64,000 nucleotides of DNA. Source: Bidens hawaiensis. Lineage: Eukaryota; Streptophyta; Magnoliopsida; Asterales; Asteraceae. The stretch covers positions 96,001 through 160,000 of the forward strand of contig JAIQDT010004213.1 in assembly GCA_021521415.1 (NCBI GenBank), written 5' to 3'. This document shows, one piece after another, positions 10,166-19,752 of this stretch. The stretch's first letter is position 1; each line of letters begins with the position of its first letter. A program made the position numbers and the translations under genes. Under the pieces are notes generated by a model. It worked only from the letters and a program-made list of their open reading frames with translations, ran no database searches and was not told the DNA's origin.

Positions 10166-12402
10166 TGTAAGGCCCCGATCCCGGTGCCCTACTTTAGCAT
10201 TGAATTTACTCATAAATACAGTTCTAAATACCAGAGTAAATTAAAACTTTCGCGAAATAATAATAATAGTCAACCATTATTTACAAACATCCATAACTTG
10301 TCTTTTAAAAACATAACATAACATATAATATCAAACATCATAGCAGATCTTCAGATGCCAGTCTCTTCCAATCTTGTCATGTGTCTCTCTAAAAACAGCT
10401 GTCTCAGTCGATTAACCTGCGTGCATACTAAAAGTCAGCTACACTGAGTGAGTTCTAATTAATCAGACGACATGCAATACGTTCACATACTTACATATTC
10501 ACCCGATGGTACATACCTTCATATTTACTTACATACTTACATACATACGTATTTTCATTCTTTCTTTCATACTTACATACATACTTTCATTCTTACATAT
10601 ACGTTTTAAAGAGCATTCCGTCTTATAACCTTCGTCGATATTATTAGGGTCGGTTCCCTACATTCTCCGATATTATTAGGGTCGGTTCCCTACATTCTCC
10701 GATATTTTTAGGGTTGGTTCCCTACATTCGCCGATATTATCAGGGTCGGTTCCCTTTTCTAACTATACCTTCCGTTCGTCATATAACCATAAGTACATTT
10801 CTTGATATAATTGTCATTTCGTACATACTCATTTCATTATGTATTTTCATACATACATATTACATACTAGGCATTCTACATATTACTTACCCTGCCAATA
10901 CGTGCAATATACGAAGATCGTTCATGCACCGACAATCATTCGTTCATAACATTCATACATACTATCACATCAATCATTATGGCATACACTTACCATTTAA
11001 GGTAAGTGTATTAACGTTCATATTTAGTATGCACACAGCCCCAAAAACATAACAAAGAAGTGGGGCTAGAAACTCACCTGAATCCTATTACGTTCACCGT
11101 TAATTGTTATTCATTTCTTTAGCTGCGCACGACTAACTGTATAACAATTACACGTATCAGTTAACTATCACTACCCATATCGTATTTCTAGTTTAATTAT
11201 AACCCTCAACGAACGGGGGTCCGGGGGTAGCGCCCCTGGCAGTAGGGTTCTAGGGGCGGAAGCCCCTAGCAGGGTCTAAAAGGAAGAACCCCTGGCTGGG
11301 GTCGAGCTGCCAGGTCAGCTTGAAAAAATTTTATTTCCATTAACCATCTTAACACATTTTTCATTAGAATTCTAATTTATTATTTTATTTGCTAATTCAT
11401 AAATTTCGAGGTCTTCATTGTAATTATTCCATTTTATCCTAAGTCCAGGGACCTTTATGTCATTCTTTCAAAGTTTAATTTGTTATCTAGTTCCTTAAAG
11501 AATGGGGCTCATTCGTTACTTCTTGACGAATGGACTTTATAATGAACTGTCATTTATAACGAATTGGACCTTTATAACGAACTGGCCTTTATAACGAACT
11601 GAACCTTTATAACGAACTGGACTTTATAACGAATTGTGGGGGGGGGGGGGTTGTTTCATTCGTCAGTTCTCTGCTAACGAATTACTTAACGGGTGGCTTA
11701 ACGAACTACTTCTAATTCGTTATCTCTTCTTAACGAATGGGCATAACGAATTGCTTGTTAATTCGTTATGTCTCTGCTAACGAACTAGAGTTAGGCCAGA
11801 GAATGTCATAAAAATTCTCTGACATTCTTTAACCTTGTTCCCACGTGTCCGGCGTCGCCTTTCTGGCGCCGTCATCACCGGAAAATCGGGATCTCGCCGG
11901 AAAAGCGAGAATCTCAGTTGTTTTCCACCGTTTTTTATCGTTTTTCGTCCCGTTAGATCCAGATATGAGCTAGGGTGACCCCTAAGCTCATCTTTCGATC
12001 GGTTTATACCCGATTCCATCCGGATCTCATAACTTTAACGGTTTAGGGTGTCGGCTTGTCGTTTCGCAACTAGATCTTGCGGGTTTAGATCCATACAATA
12101 TCATACTATCATTACCTTGGGTCGGGAATCGATTCTTCTTCTTGGTTTCGGCTTAGAGAAAGAGATACGAGAGAAAGAGCTTAAATGTGTGTTTTGGGTG
12201 GTGTATTGAATGGATGAGAATGAATTAATTAGTGGCTAATTATGGTATTTATATCATGGGTCATGGGCTTAAGCCCATGGTCCTTTCCCCCTTTCCTTAT
12301 TAACCCAAGTCCATTTCCCATATTACTTAACCCAACACAAGCCTGACTCATAATAACTCGTATTTTATTTTATTATCCGAAACGAGAATATGGGATGTTA
12401 CA
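10166..12402 (-). repeat. 3' LTR of the gypsy element
   Basis: On the plus strand it runs TGTAAGGCCCC (10166) to GGGATGTTACA (12402), 2237 bp. It is complete and close to the solo LTR at 3025-5208 in reverse complement. It contains the ~31-bp array (10630-10755), the 'ttataacgaactgg' array (11540-11640), a run of 13 G (11638-11650) and a TATA box on the minus strand (12246-12253). Confidence 0.93.
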
Positions 12403-12417
12403 AGTCTTCCCTCCTTA
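12403..12417 (-). promoter_or_regulatory. Polypurine tract
   Basis: On the minus strand it reads AAGGAGGGAAGACTT directly against the 3' LTR start, with 'ggacgaaacctcttt' just upstream, a context typical of plant chromoviruses. It primes plus-strand DNA synthesis. Confidence 0.85.
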
Positions 12418-12445
12418 AAGAGGTTTCGTCCTCGAAACCTAACTA

Positions 12446-12852
12446 TTACTGAAACAATTCTGGATAAAACTTGCGCATCTCTTCTTCAACTTCCCAAGTA
12501 GCATCTGATCCTTTACGATGCTTCCACCTCACCTTCACCAGAGGAATAATTTATGAAGATGCTGCCTCTCTTTGCGGTCAACGATCTCTACAGGCTTCTC
12601 GATATAGTTTAACCGTTCATCAACCTCAATGTCTACTAATGGCACATGCGACGTGTCATCGGCTAGGAATTTTCTCAAGTGAGAAACGTGAAATGTAGAA
12701 TGAATTCCTTCTAGCTCCTCGGGTAAATCTAGCTTGTAAGCTACTTCACCCACACTCTCAACAATCTTAAACGGTCCAATGTATCTAGGACTTAGCTTTC
12801 CTCTCTTCCTGAAACGAATAATTCCCTTCCAGGGCGAGACCTTGAGCATCAC
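12446..12852 (-). pseudogene. Integrase C-terminus and chromodomain of gypsy pol
   Basis: The first frame (12852-12535) reads the integrase C-terminal barrel (GKLSPRYIGPFKIVE, then HSTFHVSHLRK) and the start of the chromodomain (ERLNYIEKPVEIVDRKE). Near 12545 the frame shifts, and the rest of the chromodomain continues as VKVRWKHRKGSDATWEVEEE to a TAA at 12448-12446. The aromatic residues of the chromodomain cage (Y of NYI, W of VRW, W of TWE) are visible. In chromoviruses this domain steers integration toward marked chromatin. One frameshift splits it; a second shift separates it from the integrase core. Confidence 0.85.
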
Positions 12853-13651
12853 ACTGTCACAAACGTTGAACTCATCGATCTTCGCCGCTTATCAGCATAT
12901 GAATTCTGTCGAACTTGAGCATCTTTCATTCTTGCCTTGACCTGATTGAACCTTGACGAGGTTTCTTGCACAACTTCTAAACTTCCAATCTCTTTCTGAC
13001 TAATCTCTTTCTGACCAATCTCTCCCCAACATATAGGAGTTCTACAACGCCTTCCATACAACATCTCCAACGGTGGCATACCAATACTTGAATAGTAGTT
13101 GTTGTTATAGGAGAACTCTGCTAGATGCAGGTGATCATCCAAACTTCCTCGAAAGTCTAAAACACAAGCAGTTAGTATATCCTCAAGGGTTTGGATACTC
13201 CTTTGAGACTGCCCATCTTTTTGAGGATGATACGCCGTACTGATGTTCAATGTTGTTCCCATAGCTTCGTGGAACTTGTTCCAAAATCTTGAAGTAAAGC
13301 GAGTATCGCTATCAGACACGATCGATAACGACACTCCATGCTTAGCCACAATTTCCTTTATGAACACATTCGCTAACGCATCTGATGAGATGGCCTCTCG
13401 TATAGGTAGAAAGGGAGCACTTTTCGTTAAACGGTCCACAATAACCCAAATGGTATCATGATGTTTAGTTGTAAGAGGTAGCTTAGTTATGAAATCCATG
13501 GTGATGTGTTCCCATTTCCATTCTGGTATCTCTAAAGGCCGCATCTTCCCATAAGGTTTCTGGTGTTCAGCTTTGACTTGTAAACAAGTTAAGAACTTAC
13601 TAACGTAGTCTACCACGTCATTCTTCATCCCTGGCCACCAATAATCTCTCT
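12849..13651 (-). pseudogene. Integrase core of gypsy pol
   Basis: An rve-type integrase. The zinc-binding region ends FLTCLQVKAEH, where the first Cys of the usual C-x-x-C is Phe. The catalytic D,D,E: first Asp in ITMDFI, second in the SDSDTRF block, but the Glu position reads GQSQRSIQ where the family has GQSER, so the catalytic Glu is Gln (a single GAG to CAG change would do it). After the core come the SYNNNYYSSIGMPP and YGRRCRTP motifs. A stop and a frameshift at about 13630-13655 separate it from RNase H. Inactive for strand transfer. Confidence 0.88.
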
Positions 13652-14599
13652 TCAGGTATTATACATCTTGGTGGATCCTGGGTGAATTGAGTATCTCGAC
13701 TTGTGAGCTTCATCTAAAGTTTGACCTCTGAGATTTTCATGGCATGGAATCCACATACGATCAAACCTAATCTTAACACCATGAGTGTTTTCCATCAGCT
13801 CGTCATGTTGTCCGAAAGTTCTTTCCTTCTTCATTAATCCTTCATCCGCAAGCACCTCATACTGAATCTCGATGATTTCTCCAAAGAGATCTGAGTTTAT
13901 TAGCAACTTATTAGACTTCACTATTGCAATGACTTCTTCATTCTTACGGCTTAGCGCGTCGACGACCACATTAGCTTTACCAGGGTAGTACTTGATATCG
14001 CAGTCATGGTCCTTTATCAACTCCAATCATATTCTCTGTCTCATATTCAGCTCCTTCTGTTCAAGGAAATACTTCAAACTCTTTTGATCGGCGTAAATAG
14101 TACACTTTGTACCATACAGATAATGTATCCATATCTTTAGAGCATGCACTACTGCTGCTAGCTCTAAGTCATGCGTCGGATAATTACTTTCGTGAACTTT
14201 CAACTGTGTGGACGCATAAACTATCACTTTTCCTCGTTGCATCAACACGCAACCTAGTCCACGATACGAGGCATCTGTACAAACAACCAAATCCTCATCA
14301 CCTTCGGGTAGAGCAAGGATTGGTGCTTGTGTGAGTATGTTATTCAATTCTTCAAAAGCTTCTTCTTGAAACTTACCCCAACTAAATACTACAGACTTTC
14401 GGGTCATACCGGTCAACGGTGCAACTATCTTGGAGAAGCCTTCGATGAATCTCCTGTAATAGCCAGCCAAACCTAAGAATCTTCGTATATCAGTTGGGTT
14501 TTGCGGATTCCTCAAGTTTGTTATCACCTCAATCTTAGCCGGGTCCACGGTAATCCCCTCAGGATTGATCATGTGACCAAGAAACTGCACCTCACGCAA
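13652..14599 (-). pseudogene. RT thumb/connection and RNase H of gypsy pol
   Basis: The block opens with [10 protein letters not shown] and [14 protein letters not shown], the RT thumb/connection, then the RNase H with [12 protein letters not shown] (first Asp), [14 protein letters not shown] (Glu) and TIYADQKSL (Asp; the family usually has DHKSL). An in-frame stop at 14026 follows LNMRQRI, where a Trp is usual, and the frame then continues past it (CDIKYYPGKANVV, DALSRK). The last ~70 codons lead to the integrase zinc-binding domain. It lies in the same frame as the RT block upstream, separated by one TAG. Confidence 0.88.
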
Positions 14600-15330
14600 C
14601 TACAATGCGCATTTCAAAAACTTGGCATACAGTTTCTCTTCCTTCAAAACCTCCAATACTTCTCTTAAATGCTTAGCATGATCAGACTTGCTCTTTGAAT
14701 AAATCAATATATCATCAATAAAGACGATGAATGACTTGTCTAACACCGGCCGACATACCCTATTCATCATGTCCATAAATGCTGCAGGAGCATTCGTTAG
14801 ACCGAACGACATCACGAGGAACTCGTAGTGTCCATACCAAGTTCTAAACGTTGTTTTAGGGATGTCTGACTCTTTCACTTTCAGCAGATTATAACCTGAT
14901 CTATGGTCTATTCGTGAGAACCAGCTCGATCCTTGTAATTTATGAAACAAATCATCGATCTGTGGCAACGAATATCTGTTCTTCACCGTAAGCTTGTTCA
15001 ACTCATGATAGTCTATACACATTCTCATACTTCCATCCTTCTTCTTAACGAACAACACCGGTGCACCCCACGGGGAAACACTCGGACTTATAAAGTCTTT
15101 ATCGAGGAGTTCTTGTAGTTGGGACATCAATTCTTTTATCTCGGACTGCGCCAGGTGCTTTCGCGACGGGCTAGGCTCCTGGTACTAAGTCTATCTGAAA
15201 TTCAATCTCACGCTCCGGTGGCAACCCCGAAAGGCCATCAGGGAACACTTCTGGATAGTCACACACAACGGGAACATCTTTCACTTCTCTTGTCTCGGTT
15301 GTAGCCTTGACAACATACGCCAAGTAGGCA
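14600..15330 (-). pseudogene. Reverse transcriptase of gypsy pol
   Basis: A 176-codon open frame at 15130-14600 carries the RT palm: [35 protein letters not shown] (first catalytic Asp, usual sequence RIDLRSGY), [15 protein letters not shown] and [11 protein letters not shown] (the catalytic DD pair intact). The N-terminal approach (PPEREIEF, LVPGA) lies in another frame to about 15240 and has a TAG after VPGA. The ORF closes with a TAG between KCAL and LREVQF, where a Trp is normal. The catalytic residues survive, but the reading frame is broken on both sides. Confidence 0.92.
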
Positions 15331-15338
15331 CCACACCC

Positions 15339-15856
15339 TCATCTTAACAATTCTTCGGCTTTTATCATCGATATGACATTAAGTCCTGAACTTTCCATAT
15401 CACCACAAACCGTCACCGTACTACCATCCAAAGATTTTAACTTTATTAACCTACTCTTACACACTATCTGGGCCTCAAAATCAGATAGCGAATCCATTCC
15501 CAAAACCACATCGAACCCTCCTAAGGTCATAACATACAAGGTAACAGGGAACTCATGTCCCTCTAATTCTATCTTACATTCCTTAACCATTCTCAAACAG
15601 GGAACTCATGTCCCTCTAATTCTATCTTACATTCCTTAACCATTCTCAATATTTTAACTGAGGTCTCACTCGCGGTTTCTACTTTAAAAGTTTCAGGCAC
15701 ACGACAACATTTCATTTTTTCTAACTTACTAAATGTCGTAGTTACAAAGCTTCTATTCGCACCCGAGTTAAACAGTACTGAAGCAGAAATACCGTTCACT
15801 AGCAACGTACCTGTCACGACATCAGGAATCTGTCTGGCCTGTTCTTGAGTCATCAT
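15339..15856 (-). pseudogene. Aspartic protease of gypsy pol, active site lost
   Basis: A retropepsin-like domain: MTQEQARQIPDVVTGTLLV, then LFNSGANRSFV, then GGFDVVLGMDSL (the flap and ILG-type motif). The catalytic D-S-G is N-S-G; the Asn codon (AAC) is at 15769-15767, one G-to-A change from Asp. A 53-bp tandem duplication (15543-15648) shifts the frame inside the domain, so the segment ILRMVKECKIELEGHEF appears twice. Both lesions inactivate it. Confidence 0.88.
15543..15648. repeat. 53-bp tandem duplication inside the protease gene
   Basis: 15543-15595 and 15596-15648 are identical copies. 53 is not a multiple of three, so the duplication breaks the frame. The identity suggests it is young relative to the many other lesions. 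Confidence 0.95.
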
Positions 15857-15883
15857 ATAGGCCCTAGTCCTTGGCCCCCCTTT

Positions 15884-17136
15884 TTAAGCATCTTTCTTCT
15901 CACTTCCTACAGCTTCACCACTCGTACAAGTTCTCGCCAAGTGACCTGTCTGTCCGCACTTATAGCACGTGGGCTTTGCATAGCAATCCTGAGCAAAGTG
16001 CCCCATATTACCACATTTGTAACAAGCATTTGACCCTGATCTGCATTCCCCACCATGGGACTTCCCATCATGGCACACATCAGACCCAATGGTCCACTTG
16101 CACTCTCCAGCGTGCATCTTCCTGCACGTCTTACTTGACCACTTCTCCCATACTTTATGTCGCTTATCTCTAGGGTTCCATGCTTGAGTACCAGGTCACT
16201 TGGTATGAACAACCCATTTCTTCTCTTTCTTCTCTTCTAACACCGCATCGTCCACAGCTAGGTCATCGTAAACCGTCTCTGCAAGTTTGACCGCAGATTC
16301 AAAGGTAGTAGGTTTACTTTCCCTGACTAAGGTGCGGATGTTCTGTGGAAGTCCTTTGAGGTAACATGTGATTCTTTTTACTTATGTATTTACCATATCC
16401 GGCACCAACCTAGACATGTGGTTGAATTCGGTAATGTACTCATAGTGTGTCATCTTACCCGCCTTCAGATTTTGAAACTTCATCTCAGCTCTCTCAACTT
16501 CAGCATCAGCGCAGAATCGTTTCATGACCATCTCCTTCAGTTCATCCCATTTCAAGGCCTTAATCTCTTCCCGGATCTTCCTATGCTCCACACTTTCCCA
16601 CTAGTACATAGCTTCATCCCCAAACGACTGAGTGGCATAACCTACTGCTTGGTTGGGACGTCACTCGCTCATTCGGATAACCTTGTTCATTGCGGTTATC
16701 CATTGGAGAGTAGCGATTGCATCTCCCAAACCGGTTAGCTTCGGCAGGTCACAACTCTTGAAAGACTTGTAGTTACACCCACCTCGGCCTCTCTTCCTGT
16801 TATTAACCTTCACAGACCGAACTTCACTCGAGTCACCTTTCTCTCTCTCGTGTCCTTCTTACCATTCTCTCCTAACCACTCAGCAGTTCCCGCATGACTT
16901 CCAGCAGACCTTTCAGGGTTCAAGTTCTTCACAGCAGCTGCTACAGCTTGAGCAATGGCTACCTGAACAGCAGGGTCAAGTTGATACCCTTCGTTGTTGC
17001 TCGGATTACGTCCAGCTGCACTTCCTTCTTCCCCGATGTTAGTGGTTTTTCTTACAGAAGATTTTCAGACAATGTGTTGCCTGCCATGACGCCCGGTGCG
17101 ACCTCCCTGTCTAAAGACATTTCTTGCTCCAGCCAT
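15884..17136 (-). pseudogene. Gag of the gypsy element
   Basis: The ATG at 17136-17134 starts MAGARNVFRQGGR, followed after frameshifts by the capsid region (KLTGLGDA, WESVEHRKIREEIKALKW, VERAEMKFQNLKAGKMT), the Retrotrans_gag core. Two CCHC zinc knuckles follow at about 15920-16030: CYKCGNMGHFAQDC and CYKCGQTGHLARTC, both with all four ligands. At least five stops or frame changes lie in 15884-17136 (for example TAA after PDMVNT at 16382). It ends at a TAA (15886-15884) in the same frame as the protease, so gag and pol were probably one reading frame. It packaged the element RNA in the cytoplasmic particle. Confidence 0.88.
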
Positions 17137-17558
17137 TGATATTCTATAAGGAAACACAAACACCATCACTAAAGGAACCATTAGTACAAGGATGGTAAGA
17201 CTAACAAGTAATAACAGTGGCCAGCTGTGATTAGCTGATCACGTTACTCTCCGTGTCCTATACACTTCCCTTTGTGAGTCAACTTATGCTAATTCTACTT
17301 CTAATAGTTAGACAAACAAATAGTTCATATCATCATATACTCCTATCCCTAGCAATTAAGCTAGCATTTATACATTCGTTCTCTAGCAATTAAGCTAGAA
17401 TCAATATACATTATTATTTAACCATACACTTTACCTTTACTGAGCTTGATTGAGTGACACATAACTATCTTGAACTGGCATCTTCCTTCTTTTATTACTT
17501 AAATCCCATTCTCAGTTCGAGTCTAAGCATGTAGGATGCTTAATTCTCTCGAACTTAT

Positions 17559-17570
17559 GCTCTGACACCA
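17559..17570 (-). promoter_or_regulatory. Primer binding site, initiator tRNA-Met
   Basis: The minus strand reads TGGTGTCAGAGC, one base off the usual TGGTATCAGAGC complementary to the 3' end of initiator tRNA-Met, three bases from the 5' LTR end. Confidence 0.85.
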
Positions 17571-17573
17571 ACT

Positions 17574-19226
17574 TGTATGGCCACGATCCCGACACCCTAC
17601 TTTAGCGTTGGATTTACTCATAAATACAGTTCTAAATATCAGAGTTAATTAAAACTTCCGTGGAATAATAATAGTCAACCATTCATTTCAAACATCCATA
17701 ACTTGTCTTTTAAAAACATAACATACATATTATATCAAACATCATAACAGATCTTCAGATGCATGTCTCTTCCGATCCTGCCATGTGTCTCTCTCAAGCC
17801 AGCTGTCTCAGTCGATTAACCTACGTGCATACTAAAAGTCAGCTACGCCGAGTGAGTTCTAGTTAATAAGACGACATGCAATACCTTCACATACTTACAT
17901 ATGCACCCGATGGTACATACCTTCATATTTACTTACATACTTATGCACATACGTATTTTCATTCTTTCTTTCATACTTTCATTCATACATATACGTTTTA
18001 AAGAGCATTCCGCCCTATAACCTTCGCCGATATTATTTGGGTCGTTCCCTACATTCGCCGATATTACTAGGGTCGGTTCCCTACATTCGCCGATATTATT
18101 AGGGTCGGTTCCCTAAATTCACCGATATTATCAGGCTCATTTCCCTTTTCTAACTATACCTTCCGTTCGTCATATAACCATACGTACCTTTCTTTATATT
18201 ACTTTCCCTGCCAATACGTGCAATATCCGAAGATCATTCATGCACCGACAAACATTTGTTCATAACATTCATACATACTATCACATCAATCATTATGGCA
18301 TACATTTACCATTTAAGGTAAGTGTATTAAGTTCACATTGAGTATGCACACAGCCCCAGAAACATAACAAGGAAGTGAGGCTAGAAACTCACCTGAATCA
18401 TGTTACGTTCACCGTTAATGGTTATTCCTTTTTTTAGCTACACATGACTAGTTGTATAACAATTACACGTATCAATTAACTAGCACTACCCATATCGTAT
18501 TTCTAGTTTAATTATAACCCTCAACGAACGGGGGTCTGGGTGTAGCGCCCTTGGCAGCGGGGTTCTAGGGGCAGCGGCCCGGAGCAGGGTCCTAGAGGAA
18601 GAACCCCTGGTTGGGGTCGAGCTGCCAGGTCAGCTTGGAAAAATTTTATTTCCGTTAAAGTTTAATTTTATTTCAAAGTTTAATTCTTTATCCAGTTCCT
18701 TAAAGAATGGGGCTCATTCGTTACTTCTTGACGAATGGACTTTATAACGAACTAGCATTTATAACAAACTGGACCTTTATAACGAACTGCCTTTATAACG
18801 AACTGAACCTTTAAAATGAACTGGCCTTTATAACGAATTGGGGGGGGGGGGTTCATTTTTCAGTTCTCTGCTAACGAATTACTTAATGAATGGCTTCACG
18901 AATTGCTTTTAATTCGTTATCTCTACTTAACAAATGGGCATAACGAATTCTTTGTTAATTCGTTTTGTCTACTCTAACGAACTAGGGTTAGGTCAGAGAA
19001 TGTCAGAAACATTCTCTGACATTCTTTAACCTCATACCCACATCTCCGGCGCTGCCTTTCCGGCCCCGTCATCGCCGGAAAACCAGGATCTTGCTAGAAA
19101 AGCGATAATCGCAGTTGCTTTCCACCGTTTTCACCGTTTTTCATCCTGTTCAATCCAGATATGAGCTTGGGTGATCCCGAAGCTCATATTTTCACTGTTT
19201 TTCGTCCCGTTCGATCCAGATTTGAG
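17574..19226 (-). repeat. 5' LTR of the gypsy element, truncated
   Basis: On the plus strand it starts TGTATGGCC at 17574 (TGTAAGGCC in the partner) and follows the 3' LTR until about 19226, where similarity stops. The ~390 bases that carry the TATA box and outer end are absent. Internal differences from the 3' LTR include a ~75-bp deletion near 18195, a ~130-bp deletion near 18660, and a run of 12 G at 18840-18851. Just before the break a ~70-bp stretch is repeated (19130-19165 and 19190-19226), which may mark the breakpoint. Confidence 0.88.
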
Positions 19227-19439
19227 CAGATGATTGATATTCAATGATTTAGGGTTCTTAATCATCAACATGTGTTGATTCACGATTTGTAGGAAAGGAA
19301 AGTCAATTGCACTGAGGAAGGTTGTACAGGTAAAGTCGAACTATATTAAAACTTTTGGAAAATAAAACTTTCAATTATAGCCCTAGAGTTAGGAGTTCCT
19401 TAGTTTTCTCCCTATATATGAGGTCTATATTGATCTTTC
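19227..19439. other. Spacer, no gene seen
   Basis: Moderately AT-rich; no repeat or coding signal I can name. Confidence 0.4.
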
Positions 19440-19440
19440 C

Positions 19441-19465
<25 letters not shown>
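19440..19465. repeat. (CA)n microsatellite
   Basis: Thirteen CA units leading into TATATATA. Confidence 0.95.
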
Positions 19466-19474
<9 letters not shown>

Positions 19475-19694
19475 GGGTGGAGTTAAAATAAGAAGTGGAG
19501 TGTGTCTAAGAAGTGTAAGAAAAAATCTGGTGCGTTAGATATGTTGATCTGATGACGGATATGGAAAGTGTGTTTATTGTGCAGTGTGTTTTATTTTAGT
19601 TATGGTGTGTTTATTGTACGGTGTGTTTTATTAGATCTAATGGTGAAAACACACTTTCTACACTTTTTAGGAAAATATCACTTTTTATTATAAC

Positions 19695-19695
<1 letters not shown>
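19475..19695. mobile_element. Short TIR element between microsatellites
   Basis: The left edge after TATATATA (GGGTGGAGTTAAAATAAGAAG) and the reverse complement of the right edge (GGTTATAATAAAAAGTGATA) match imperfectly, and both then contain AAGTGTAGAAAG-like sequence. Length is about 220 bp with no coding. It sits between (CA)n/(TA)n and (CT)n/(TA)n tracts, like 6024-6362 and 35901-36113. Confidence 0.45.
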
Positions 19696-19737
<42 letters not shown>

Positions 19738-19752
19738 GATATATATATATTC
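19695..19752. repeat. (CT)n-(TA)n compound microsatellite
   Basis: About nine CT units followed by some twenty TA units with two interruptions. Confidence 0.9.

Larger units (their letters stand above)
10166..19226 (-). mobile_element. Ty3/gypsy chromovirus retrotransposon, decayed, 5' LTR truncated
   Basis: A minus-strand element of about 9.06 kb. In element order: 5' LTR (19226-17574), primer binding site (17570-17559), gag, protease, RT, RNase H, integrase, chromodomain (17136-12446), polypurine tract (12417-12403) and 3' LTR (12402-10166). Domain order, two gag zinc knuckles and a C-terminal chromodomain place it among plant chromoviruses, most like the Tekay/Del type. The outer ~390 bases of the 5' LTR are missing, so a target duplication cannot be confirmed; the left flank is AATTG (10161-10165). 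Numerous stops, frameshifts and catalytic substitutions make it inactive. Confidence 0.93.

Noticed and set aside
10714..11052. 112-codon plus-strand ORF
   Set aside because: Lies wholly inside the 3' LTR of the minus-strand gypsy element and covers its minisatellite.
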